A stretch of DNA of 64,000 nucleotides from RGIG3178 sp942492795 (GTDB taxonomy: Bacteria; Bacillota; Clostridia; Christensenellales; QAND01), in the NCBI GenBank assembly GCA_942492795.1, contig OW818639.1, forward strand, positions 1,984,001 to 2,048,000, written 5' to 3'. A program made the position numbers and the translations under genes. Shown in pieces: positions 1-8,499 of the stretch; positions within the stretch are counted from its first letter, which is position 1, and each line of letters begins with the position of its first letter. The notes below the pieces were generated by a model. The model was not told the DNA's origin and did not search any database. It was given only the letters and a program-made list of their open reading frames with translations.

Positions 1-1652
1 AGCTGTTCGTTCTCCCTGACATATACGAATCCGCGCGAGATGATTTCCGGACCGTTTACGATCGTACCGTCTTTCTTGTCAAGGGCAACCACTGCGATGA
101 AAAGACCCTCTTCAGAGAGAATTCGCCTGTCGCGCAAAACGACGTTGCCAACATCGCCGATGCCGCTTCCATCCACAAACACCGAACCGGACTGGACGCT
201 GCCGGCCATGCGGATGCTTTCGCCGGTCATTTCCACAATGTCGCCGATCATCGGCATCACAATATTTTCTTCCGCTATTCCAAGCTCCTTTGCCGTCGTC
301 GCATGCCGGCGCAGATGTCTGAACTCCCCATGCAGCGGAATAAAGAACTTGGGCTTGGTCAGTGCGATCATCAGGCGCTGTTCTTCCTGGCATGCATGAC
401 CGGAGACGTGCACCTCACGGATTCCGTCATAGATGACCGTGCATCCCTTTTGAAAGAGCTTGTCGATGACGGACGTTATTGCCTTTTCATTGCCCGGAAT
501 CGGAGAACTTGAGAATATGATCATATCATCCGGCCGAATGGATATCATGCGGTGTTCGTCACTCGCCATACGCACCAGACCGCTCATGGGTTCTCCCTGG
601 CTACCGGTTGTTATGATGACAACCTCGTTTGGTTCCACGAAATCCAACATTCGGTTATCCAGCAGCGTACCCTTTTTAATGGTGAGATAACCGATCTCAA
701 CGGCTATTTCACAGATGCGCTCCAGGCTTCTGCCCGCGAAATACACGCGTCTTCCGTGTCTTTCCGCTATGTTGATGATCAACTGAATACGGCTGATGTT
801 GCTGGAGAATGTGGCGACCAGAATACGGGCCTTCGCATGCTCAAAACACTCATCCAAACCTCTTGCTACCGCTTGCTCGCTGATGGTATACCCCGGACGT
901 TCCGAGTTGGTGCTGTCGCTCATCAGCAGCAAAACGCCTTCGCGGCCAAGCTGCGCAAATGCGCCCAGATCGATCGTCTGGCCATCCAGAGGGGTATGAT
1001 CCACCTTGAAATCTCCGGTATGCACGATTGCTCCGATGGGCGTGTGAATGACAAGTGCATAGGAATCCGCAATGGAGTGGTTGACCTTCATAAACGCAAC
1101 GGTAAAGCAGCCGATCTTAACAGACGACCCGTTGGTTACGTCTTCAAAATGGACCCCGCGAACTCCGTGCTCATCCAACTTGTGCGCGATCAGCGCATTG
1201 GTCAGCTTTCCGCCGTAGACGGGAACGTTTTTATAATCCGGCAGGATGAAAGGCGTTGCGCCGATATGGTCCTCATGCCCGTGTGTAAAAACAAAACCGC
1301 GGAGCTTATGCTTGTTTGCCAACATGTACTGCGTGTCGGGAATGACGTAATCAATGCCAAGCATATCCCCTTCCGGAAATATGACACCGCAATCCACGGC
1401 AATCATATCATCGCCGTATTCGAACAACGTCATGTTCTTGCCGATTTCACCAAGTCCGCCCAACGGAATGATGCGAAGTGTGCCCTTGCCTGCGTTTGGT
1501 TGTTTTGCGCCTTTATCTGGGCGCGCTCTTTTCCGTACTGACGAGCGATTGCCTTCTTGGCGCAACGCATTAATGCCGTTGGTTTCCTCTGACGAAACCA
1601 AAGGCGGTGTCGGCACGCTATCACGCGCCGGCTTCCTATTCTGTTTTTCCAA
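1..1652 (-). CDS. rnj: Ribonuclease J (partial, 3' end outside window)
   Basis: Metallo-beta-lactamase/beta-CASP ribonuclease that processes and degrades mRNA from the 5' end or internally in Firmicutes. The zinc motif THGHEDHIG lies near residue 122, and the conserved SRGFVYVREN stretch lies at the window edge. About 550 residues are visible; the C-terminal domain continues outside. The start chosen is TTG at 1652, preceded by AGAGAGG at 8 nt. The ATG five bases further upstream is in another frame. Before the catalytic domain there is an Arg/Lys/Pro-rich extension of about 50 residues. The gene follows hslU after a 200-bp gap, in the place where codY sits in Bacillus. Family assignment is firm; RNase J1 versus J2 cannot be told. 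Confidence 0.93.
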   Translation of the reverse strand, partial: MEKQNRKPARDSVPTPPLVSSEETNGINALRQEGNRSSVRKRARPDKGAKQPNAGKGTLRIIPLGGLGEIGKNMTLFEYGDDMIAVDCGVIFPEGDMLGIDYVIPDTQYMLANKHKLRGFVFTHGHEDHIGATPFILPDYKNVPVYGGKLTNALIAHKLDEHGVRGVHFEDVTNGSSVKIGCFTVAFMKVNHSIADSYALVIHTPIGAIVHTGDFKVDHTPLDGQTIDLGAFAQLGREGVLLLMSDSTNSERPGYTISEQAVARGLDECFEHAKARILVATFSSNISRIQLIINIAERHGRRVYFAGRSLERICEIAVEIGYLTIKKGTLLDNRMLDFVEPNEVVIITTGSQGEPMSGLVRMASDEHRMISIRPDDMIIFSSSPIPGNEKAITSVIDKLFQKGCTVIYDGIREVHVSGHACQEEQRLMIALTKPKFFIPLHGEFRHLRRHATTAKELGIAEENIVMPMIGDIVEMTGESIRMAGSVQSGSVFVDGSGIGDVGNVVLRDRRILSEEGLFIAVVALDKKDGTIVNGPEIISRGFVYVRENEQ

Positions 1653-1852
1653 AACATCGACCTCTCTTGCATATATGATTTGCGTTCAAATGACCGTATT
1701 CCGGTTTTATTGACCGCTTTTATAAACCGCATATTTCGCTGCGGTTTTGTTTCGTGTTACCAGCCGGATACGCGTCGACGCATCCATCGTTTTTATCCGG
1801 CCATACCCAAAGTATGGAAATCCGTTTGAATTCCGATCCTGTGGAACCGTTC
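1653..1852. other. hslU-rnj intergenic gap
   Basis: No gene is seen. A short inverted repeat (AAACCGC at 1724-1730, GCGGTTT at 1741-1747, 10-nt loop) could fold, but neither side has a convincing T-run. It is therefore only a weak terminator or processing-site candidate after hslU. No clear sigma-A promoter for rnj was recognised. Confidence 0.35.
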
Positions 1853-3250
1853 TTAGAGGATAAACTTCTTTAAAGTCTCCACATCGTACTGATGTTTCAT
1901 GCGTTTGTTCACAAACTCGCTGTCGACGAGGATCTCCCCCTTGAGGGAATCGGCATTGAAAGAAACTTCTTCCAACAGCTCTTCCATGATGCCGTGCAAG
2001 CGCCTGGCACCAAGATTTTCACCGTTTTCATTGGCTTCAAAGGCAAAGTCGGCAATGGCTTTGATGCCGTCATCCGTGTATTTGAGAATGACGCCTTCCG
2101 TTGCCAATAAAGCAGCATATTGCTTGGTCTGTGCGTTTTCAGGTTCCGTGAGAATTCTTCTGAAATCCTCGGCTGAAAGGCTTGTAAGAACCACCCGGAT
2201 CGGGAACCTGCCTTGCAGTTCAGGGATGAGGTCCTCCACTTTGGCGATATGGAATGCACCGGCTGCAATAAAGAGCATATGGTCGGTTTTGCACGGCCCA
2301 TATTTGGTGTTTACCGTGCTGCCTTCCACGATCGGTAAAATATCGCGTTGGACGCCTTCACGCGAGACGTCTGGTCCGCTGCCGCCGCCGCTTTGGCGAC
2401 CGGCAATCTTGTCGATTTCATCGACGAATACGATCCCGTCGCGTTCTGCACGTTTGAGCGCTTCCCCGTTGATGTCTTCTTTATCCAAAAGCTTGTTGGC
2501 TTCTTCCTGCTCGACGATGCGTCGTGCTTCGGAAATCTTGACACGGCGTATCTTCGTCTTTTTGGGAAGTATCCCTTCGAGCATATCGCCCATGTTCAGG
2601 TCGATGCCCATGGATGACATATCCATGCCGACGTTTTGTTTCTCTTCCACTTCGATTTCCACCAATTCGTTCTCCAACAAACCGTTTTCAAGCTGCATAC
2701 GGATGGCGGTACGCGTGGATTCACGAAGCGATATCTCTTCCGGCGTTTCGGTAACAGCAGGGGTTGTATTTTGCTGGGGGGCAAACAACGCAAACGGAAA
2801 TTGCTGCGCAGCCGGCTTTTGTTCTGATTTTTTCTGGTCCTTTGGCATCAGCAAATCAACCAACCGGTCCTCGGTTGCTTTTTTTGCTATATGCTCAATA
2901 CCGTTAACCCGCTCTTCGCGCACCATATGGATTGCCGCTTCCACCAGATCACGAACGATGGAATCCACGTCGCGGCCAACATAGCCGACCTCTGTAAACT
3001 TCGTAGCTTCCACTTTGATAAACGGAGCGCGAACAAGTTTGGCAAGACGGCGGGCAATTTCGGTTTTGCCAACGCCGGTCGGTCCCATCATCAGAATGTT
3101 TTTGGGTATGACCTCTTCCGCCATTTCAGGCGCCAGTTGATTCCTGCGGTATCTGTTTCGAAGCGCAATCGCTACGGCGCGTTTGGCTTTGTCCTGTCCG
3201 ATGATGTATTTATCCAATTCGGTTACTATTTGTTTGGGCGTCATTTCCAT
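1853..3250 (-). CDS. hslU: ATP-dependent protease ATPase subunit HslU (ClpY)
   Basis: AAA+ unfoldase that feeds substrates to the HslV peptidase. Walker A GPTGVGKT is at residues 56-63, Walker B IVFVDEIDK is near 270, and the protein has an I-domain insertion between them. At 465 residues it is full length for the family. It ends in KKFIL, like the C-terminal tail that docks into HslV and activates it. The ATG at 3250 has GGAGG 9 nt upstream and lies 4 nt after the hslV stop, so the two are almost certainly co-translated. Confidence 0.97.
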   Translation of the reverse strand: MEMTPKQIVTELDKYIIGQDKAKRAVAIALRNRYRRNQLAPEMAEEVIPKNILMMGPTGVGKTEIARRLAKLVRAPFIKVEATKFTEVGYVGRDVDSIVRDLVEAAIHMVREERVNGIEHIAKKATEDRLVDLLMPKDQKKSEQKPAAQQFPFALFAPQQNTTPAVTETPEEISLRESTRTAIRMQLENGLLENELVEIEVEEKQNVGMDMSSMGIDLNMGDMLEGILPKKTKIRRVKISEARRIVEQEEANKLLDKEDINGEALKRAERDGIVFVDEIDKIAGRQSGGGSGPDVSREGVQRDILPIVEGSTVNTKYGPCKTDHMLFIAAGAFHIAKVEDLIPELQGRFPIRVVLTSLSAEDFRRILTEPENAQTKQYAALLATEGVILKYTDDGIKAIADFAFEANENGENLGARRLHGIMEELLEEVSFNADSLKGEILVDSEFVNKRMKHQYDVETLKKFIL

Positions 3251-3254
3251 TGTT

Positions 3255-3788
3255 TTACGCCTCCTCTACGGTTATGAAATGATTGGTGAAAACGCAGATG
3301 TCAGCCGCTATCTCAATGGCTTTTTGGGCGATTTCACGCACGCTGAGATCGGTATTCTGCGCCAATGCACGGGCAGCTGCCAATGCGTAATTTCCGCCGC
3401 TGCCGATGGCTGTGATGCCGTCGTCCGGGTCGATGACCTCACCGTTGCCGGAAAGGACATACAGTTCATCCCCGTTTGATACGACAAGCATTGCTTCAAG
3501 GTTCTTTAACACTTTATCGCCACGCCAGTCCCGCGCCAGTTCCACCGCTGCGCGCAACAGACTGCCGCTGTACTGCTCCAGCTTTGCTTCAAAACGTTCC
3601 GTCAGTGTGAAAGCATCCGCTACGCTTCCGGCAAATCCCGTGATGATCTGGCCATGATAGATCCTGCGTACCTTGACGGCGCTTCCCTTCATAATGACCT
3701 GCTGGCCCATCGTAACCTGTCCGTCTCCGGCAATAGCACAGTGCCCGTTGCGTTTGACCGCGACAATGGTCGTCCCCTTCATTTCCAT
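3255..3788 (-). CDS. hslV: ATP-dependent protease peptidase subunit HslV (ClpQ)
   Basis: Proteasome-like N-terminal-nucleophile peptidase of the HslUV complex. The frame starts MEMKGTTIVAVKRNG, so the conserved TTIVAV segment predicts Thr6 as the mature catalytic N-terminus, after removal of a five-residue propeptide. The family motif GSGGNYALAAARAL is present and the length (177 aa) is normal. The start at 3788 is supported by GGAGG 10 nt upstream; that site lies inside the end of trmFO, which overlaps by 10 bp. It forms a unit with hslU. Confidence 0.96.
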   Translation of the reverse strand: MEMKGTTIVAVKRNGHCAIAGDGQVTMGQQVIMKGSAVKVRRIYHGQIITGFAGSVADAFTLTERFEAKLEQYSGSLLRAAVELARDWRGDKVLKNLEAMLVVSNGDELYVLSGNGEVIDPDDGITAIGSGGNYALAAARALAQNTDLSVREIAQKAIEIAADICVFTNHFITVEEA

Positions 3789-5095
3789 TCGTTTGTTTCC
3801 TCCATATCACATGCAGCCAATGCTGCTGTAAATTCTATTTCCGCCAGTTCAGACAATGCCTGATGGCGTCGCGCTTTATCGCGGACAGGCCGGTCAAGCT
3901 GTGCCATGATTGAGAAGTTAATATTCATCGGCTGAAAATCGCCGCCTTGATAATCGCTCACATAGTGCAACAAAGCTCCCATGGCTGTCCGCTGGCCAAA
4001 GGTCGGAGCGCTTTTGTGCATGATGGAACAACCACAATATAATCCTGCCAACATGCCGGTGGCAGCGGATTCCATATAACCTTCTACACCCGTGATCTGA
4101 CCCGCAAACCGGATGCGCGGGTTTGTTTTCATGCTTAGCTTATCACCCAAAACGCCGCTTGGCAAATAGGTGTTTCGATGCATTACGCCATATCGCACGA
4201 ATTCTGCATGTCGCAACGCCGGAATCATGCTAAAAACGCGCTTTTGCTCGCTGAATTTCAGGTTGGTTTGAAATCCGACCAAATTCCACAGCGTACCTTC
4301 GCTGTTCTCCCTGCGAAGTTGCAGCAATGCGTACGGCCATCGCCCGGTCTTGGGATCATCGATGCCTTTGGGGCTCATGGTGCCGTACAGCGGTGTTTGA
4401 TATCCGCGTTTTGCCATGGATTCTATCGGCATGCATCCTTCAAAATGCCTGACATCGAAGTCGTGGGTAGGCGCACATTCGGCGTGGATCAAAGCATTGT
4501 AAAACGCATCGTATTGTTGGCGATCCATCGGGCAATTCAAATAATCGTCCGGCTGATCGTAGCGGCCCGCAAAAAACGCATGATCCATATCGATGCTTTG
4601 ATGCGTCACGATCGGCGCAGCCGCATCATAGAATGCCAGTTGCCGCCCTGTCAAACGCTGGATGTCTTGCGCCAAAAGCCCGTCTGTCAATGGACCGGTG
4701 GCAATGATAACATCGCCTTGCGGAATATTCTGCAGTTCTTCTCGTACTATCCTTATGTTGGGTTGGGCACTTATCAGGCGCGTCATCTCGTTTGAAAACG
4801 CAATGCGGTCAACCGCCAGTGCGCCACCCGCTGGAACGCGTGTTTTATCGGCGCATTGCAGAACGGCTGAACCCAATCGACGCATCTCACGTTTTAATAT
4901 TCCGGAAGCACTGTCTGTTTTTTCAGCTTTGAGTGAATTGCTGCAAACCAATTCGGCCAATGTGTCCATGTGATGGGCAGGGCTTTTTCGAATGGGTTTC
5001 ATCTCGTACAACACAACATCCATTCCCATTTTTGCCATCATGAATGCCGCTTCGCAACCCGCCAAGCCGCCTCCTACCACAATGACCTCAGGCAT
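3779..5095 (-). CDS. trmFO: Methylenetetrahydrofolate-tRNA-(uracil-5-)-methyltransferase TrmFO
   Basis: Flavoprotein that makes 5-methyluridine-54 in tRNA with methylene-THF as carbon donor. The FAD-binding GGGLAGCEAA is at residues 8-17. Cys51 (in CSNSL) and Cys221 (in FEGCMPIE) correspond to the two functional cysteines known in the Bacillus enzyme. The length of 438 aa matches the family. It overlaps topA upstream by 8 bp and hslV downstream by 10 bp. The tyrosine recombinase codV/xerC that often separates trmFO from hslV in Bacilli is absent. Confidence 0.97.
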   Translation of the reverse strand: MPEVIVVGGGLAGCEAAFMMAKMGMDVVLYEMKPIRKSPAHHMDTLAELVCSNSLKAEKTDSASGILKREMRRLGSAVLQCADKTRVPAGGALAVDRIAFSNEMTRLISAQPNIRIVREELQNIPQGDVIIATGPLTDGLLAQDIQRLTGRQLAFYDAAAPIVTHQSIDMDHAFFAGRYDQPDDYLNCPMDRQQYDAFYNALIHAECAPTHDFDVRHFEGCMPIESMAKRGYQTPLYGTMSPKGIDDPKTGRWPYALLQLRRENSEGTLWNLVGFQTNLKFSEQKRVFSMIPALRHAEFVRYGVMHRNTYLPSGVLGDKLSMKTNPRIRFAGQITGVEGYMESAATGMLAGLYCGCSIMHKSAPTFGQRTAMGALLHYVSDYQGGDFQPMNINFSIMAQLDRPVRDKARRHQALSELAEIEFTAALAACDMEETNEWK

Positions 5096-7370
5096 CTTCG
5101 CGTTCCTGTTCCTGCTTTTGGGAAACGATATGGTTACATTGGTCGTTGACGCATTGCGTGTATTTGGATCGGTTTTTCCCGATTTTTAACACCATATGCG
5201 ACCCGCAGACCGGGCATTTCTCCAAAACCGGCTCGTTCCACGATACATAATCGCATTGCGGATAACGCTCGCATCCAAAGAATACGCGTCCCTTTTTGGA
5301 TTTTTTACGCAGAACTTTTGCACCGCATTTCGGGCAAGGTGCCGCTACATTTTCCACAAGTGATTTGGTGTTTTTACACTCCGGATATTTGGGACAAGCG
5401 AGAAATTTACCGAAGCGTCCGCTCTTGATCACCATCATGGCGCCACAGAGCTCACACGGTATTTCCGTTGGGATCTCCGGAACCTTCACGCGTTCGGACT
5501 TTTCCGCCTCCTCAAGCGTTCTGGAAAACGGCCCGTAGAAGTCCTTAAGCGTATCCTTCCAGTCGTTTCCTTCTTCCACCGTATCCAGTTTCGTTTCCAT
5601 CTGTGCTGTGAATTCTTCATCCACCACATCCGGGAAATTGCGGATGAGCCAATCGGTTACCACAAAACCAAGTTCCGTCGCCCGAAGCTGCCGGTTTTCC
5701 CGTTCGACATACTCGCGGTCCGTGATGGTGGATATGATGGAGGCATAGGTGCTCGGACGTCCGATCCCATGCTCTTCAAGTGCTTTCACCAGCGTCGCTT
5801 CACTGTATCGCGGCGGCGGTTGGGTAAAATGCTGCTGCGGATCCAGGCCCAACAACGAACACTCTTTGCCTTCCGTTAGTTCAGGAAGCTGCTTTTGTTC
5901 CTCTTCGGCTTCAAAGTCGCGGCCTTCAACATAGACGGCACGATAGCCGTCAAAGCGTACGATAGAACCGGTCGTACGGAATACGAACGGCCCGCCTACG
6001 ATATCGGCCGTCAGTGTATCGGAAACTTCGCCGGCCATCTGGCTGGCGACGAAGCGCTGATAGATCAACTCATACAGTTTGAACTGTTGCGCGCTAAGGC
6101 TGTGCTGAACGCTCTGCGGCGTACGCGAAAGCGACGTCGGACGGATCGCTTCGTGCGCGTCCTGGCTGCGCGAGCGGTTCAGATGTTTGTTCGGCGTTTT
6201 GGGCAAGTATTGAGTACCGAAGCGCTTTCCTATGTAATCGCGTACATCTGCGATCGCTTCATCGGAAATGCGTACGCTGTCCGTACGGATGTATGTCACC
6301 AATCCAACGGCGTCGTTCCCGTCAAGTTCAACGCCTTCATAGAGCTGCTGTGCCAGGCGCATCGTGTTGGCCGACGTAAAAGACAACTTGCGGGAGGCTT
6401 CCTGCTGCAACAAAGAGGTTGTAAACGGCGGCGGTGCATTGCGCGTCCGTTTGCCCTTTTTTACCTTGTCAACATGATAGCTCTCTAGCTGTATGCGTTC
6501 GCACAGTTCCTGTGCATTCGCTTCATTCTTTATTTCCGCCTTATGGCCCTCCACACGCTCCAGCGTTGAGTCAAACCCGCCACTATCACCGTTCTGTTTG
6601 AACTTCGCACCGATACTCCAGTATTCTTTGGCCACAAAAGCGGCAATTTCACGATCCCTGTCACACACCATGCGAACGGCTACGCTTTGTACCCTGCCCG
6701 CACTCAGTCCGGTCCTGATCTTCTTCCAGAGCAAGGGCCCGATCTTGTAGCCCACAAGCCGGTCCAGAACACGCCGTGCCTGCTGTGCGTTTACAAGATC
6801 CATATCGATAGGACGCGGTTGGCGAATGGATTTTTCTATGGCGCTCTGCGTTATTTCATTGAATTCGATGCGGCAGGGCAACGTGGTATCCATCTCCAGA
6901 ACATTTGCGATATGCCAGCTGATGGCTTCCCCTTCGCGGTCAGGGTCTGTTGCCAGCAGTATTTGCCCGGCATCCTTCGCCAAGGCCTTGATGTCCTTGA
7001 TCAGTGCCGCGCGTCCCGCTACATTGATGTATTTGGGCTCAAAATCGTTTTCCACGTCTACGCCCAGCTGTGTCTTTGGCAGATCGCGTACATGCCCCTG
7101 GCTCGCGATAACGCGATAAGTTTTCCCGAGTATTTTTTCGATGGTATGCGCCTTGCTGGGAGATTCCACGATCACAAGCGTACCAAAGGAAGACCGTTCC
7201 GCCTTCTTCACAGGCTTGGAACGGGCGGTTGCTTTTGTTGCTGTTTTTTTGGAAACCGTCTTCTTCTTCGGTTTTGCTTTGCTTACCGGTTTATTTTGCG
7301 ACGTCGCAGATGCTTTGCGTGTCTTCGCTTTGGCATCGGCTGTTTCGCCAGTTTGGCTGGTTTGGGCCAT
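5088..7370 (-). CDS. topA: DNA topoisomerase I (type IA)
   Basis: Relaxes negative supercoils. The Toprim motif VIVESPSKA is at residues 67-75 and DPDREGEA at 142-149. The active-site tyrosine is Tyr360 in GLVTYIRTDS. Three C-terminal zinc ribbons follow, beginning CELCG, CPKCG and CPVCG. The start used is the ATG at 7370, with AGGAGG 5 nt upstream. A GTG five codons earlier would place the Shine-Dalgarno inside the gene. The first ~60 residues are a Lys/Ala/Thr-rich tail, likely disordered and DNA-binding. The protein has about 760 residues. Confidence 0.97.
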   Translation of the reverse strand: MAQTSQTGETADAKAKTRKASATSQNKPVSKAKPKKKTVSKKTATKATARSKPVKKAERSSFGTLVIVESPSKAHTIEKILGKTYRVIASQGHVRDLPKTQLGVDVENDFEPKYINVAGRAALIKDIKALAKDAGQILLATDPDREGEAISWHIANVLEMDTTLPCRIEFNEITQSAIEKSIRQPRPIDMDLVNAQQARRVLDRLVGYKIGPLLWKKIRTGLSAGRVQSVAVRMVCDRDREIAAFVAKEYWSIGAKFKQNGDSGGFDSTLERVEGHKAEIKNEANAQELCERIQLESYHVDKVKKGKRTRNAPPPFTTSLLQQEASRKLSFTSANTMRLAQQLYEGVELDGNDAVGLVTYIRTDSVRISDEAIADVRDYIGKRFGTQYLPKTPNKHLNRSRSQDAHEAIRPTSLSRTPQSVQHSLSAQQFKLYELIYQRFVASQMAGEVSDTLTADIVGGPFVFRTTGSIVRFDGYRAVYVEGRDFEAEEEQKQLPELTEGKECSLLGLDPQQHFTQPPPRYSEATLVKALEEHGIGRPSTYASIISTITDREYVERENRQLRATELGFVVTDWLIRNFPDVVDEEFTAQMETKLDTVEEGNDWKDTLKDFYGPFSRTLEEAEKSERVKVPEIPTEIPCELCGAMMVIKSGRFGKFLACPKYPECKNTKSLVENVAAPCPKCGAKVLRKKSKKGRVFFGCERYPQCDYVSWNEPVLEKCPVCGSHMVLKIGKNRSKYTQCVNDQCNHIVSQKQEQEREDA

Positions 7371-7389
7371 CTTTTCCTCCTGCACGGAT

Positions 7390-8499
7390 CTATCTTCGAA
7401 TCAGGGCAAACAGTTGCCCCGGCAATTGCTTTATTATTCCCCGAATTTCCATCAATGTCAAGTGACTTAAAATCTCACTTGCGGGAAGCGAACATGCATT
7501 CGAAAGTTCTTCCAAATACAAATCGCCTTGTTTTAGCTTTTCACAGACGAGCATATCCATCGAAGAAAGCTCCACATCTGCGCTCTGCTGAGCATTCTGT
7601 GTAAAACTCGGCACCCATCCGAAGCGGTTTAAAATGTCCTGTACATTCAGAACAGGCGACGCGCCGCTTATCAGAAGCTCGTTGCTTCCTTGTGCATTGG
7701 GGGATGTTATGTTGCCGGGTACAACAAACAGATCCCTGCCCTGTTCGATGCAAAGTCTGGCGGTTATCATCGCACCGCTGTGTTCTGGACATTCCACCAA
7801 CACTACCCCATGGCTCATGCCGCTGATGATGCGGTTTCTTGCCGGGAAATGATAGGCCAACGGAGCCGAACCGGGGAAATACTCCGACACAACTGCACCG
7901 TGACGCTGAATTTCGCCGAACAGCGCTTTGTTTGCCCGTGGATACACGATGTCTACGCCGCAGCCAAGTACTGCAAGCGTCTGTCCATCTCCTTCGATGG
8001 CGCCTCTGTGCGCATAGGCATCGATACCATCCGCCATTCCCGATACAATGCAGACCCCCGCTTGCGCCAATTCCTTTGCCAATTGCTGCGCAACTTCCGC
8101 ACCATAGCGCGAATTTCTCCGGGTGCCGACGATTGCGATCGTCTTTTCATGATTCACAGCAGCGTTGCCGCGGCAATACAGAAGAAACGGCGCATCCATG
8201 CCAAGCTTTCGCAACAGCGGCGGATATTCGTCGTCCTCCTGCGCATATACCGTGCAACCGAGCCTGTCCATCAGGGTCAACATCTCATCGATGCAGTTAT
8301 TTGTCCTTGCCTGTAGGACGGCTGCAGCCAAAGAGTCGATGTTCTTGTTGCTGCTTGCTAGCGCTTCGACCAAATCGCTGTGTTTGGCACGATAGAGCTC
8401 CCGGCAGGAGCCAAAATATGCGCACAGCATCCTTCGGTGCTTATCGTTGAGTTCGCGGATGCTTCCAAGCCACATGCGGCATGCCAGTTCACTTTGCAT
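7390..8499 (-). CDS. dprA: DNA-processing protein DprA
   Basis: Loads RecA on incoming single-stranded DNA during natural transformation. The Rossmann-like domain carries SGMADGIDAYAH and FPARNRIISGMS; a C-terminal winged helix (ending GQLFALIRR) follows. The start chosen is the ATG at 8499, which overlaps the comM stop as TGATG and has GGAGG just upstream. Longer in-frame readings run into comM. The length of 369 aa is normal. It is translationally coupled to comM. Whether this organism is competent cannot be judged from this window. Confidence 0.95.
   Translation of the reverse strand: MQSELACRMWLGSIRELNDKHRRMLCAYFGSCRELYRAKHSDLVEALASSNKNIDSLAAAVLQARTNNCIDEMLTLMDRLGCTVYAQEDDEYPPLLRKLGMDAPFLLYCRGNAAVNHEKTIAIVGTRRNSRYGAEVAQQLAKELAQAGVCIVSGMADGIDAYAHRGAIEGDGQTLAVLGCGVDIVYPRANKALFGEIQRHGAVVSEYFPGSAPLAYHFPARNRIISGMSHGVVLVECPEHSGAMITARLCIEQGRDLFVVPGNITSPNAQGSNELLISGASPVLNVQDILNRFGWVPSFTQNAQQSADVELSSMDMLVCEKLKQGDLYLEELSNACSLPASEILSHLTLMEIRGIIKQLPGQLFALIRR

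Noticed and set aside
552..1541. Long open frame opposite RNase J (plus strand)
   Set aside because: It lies wholly antisense to a clear RNase J gene, has no ribosome site and no recognisable domain; a by-product of codon bias.
1899..2984. 361-codon open frame opposite hslU
   Set aside because: Ser/Arg-rich shadow of hslU codons with no family resemblance.
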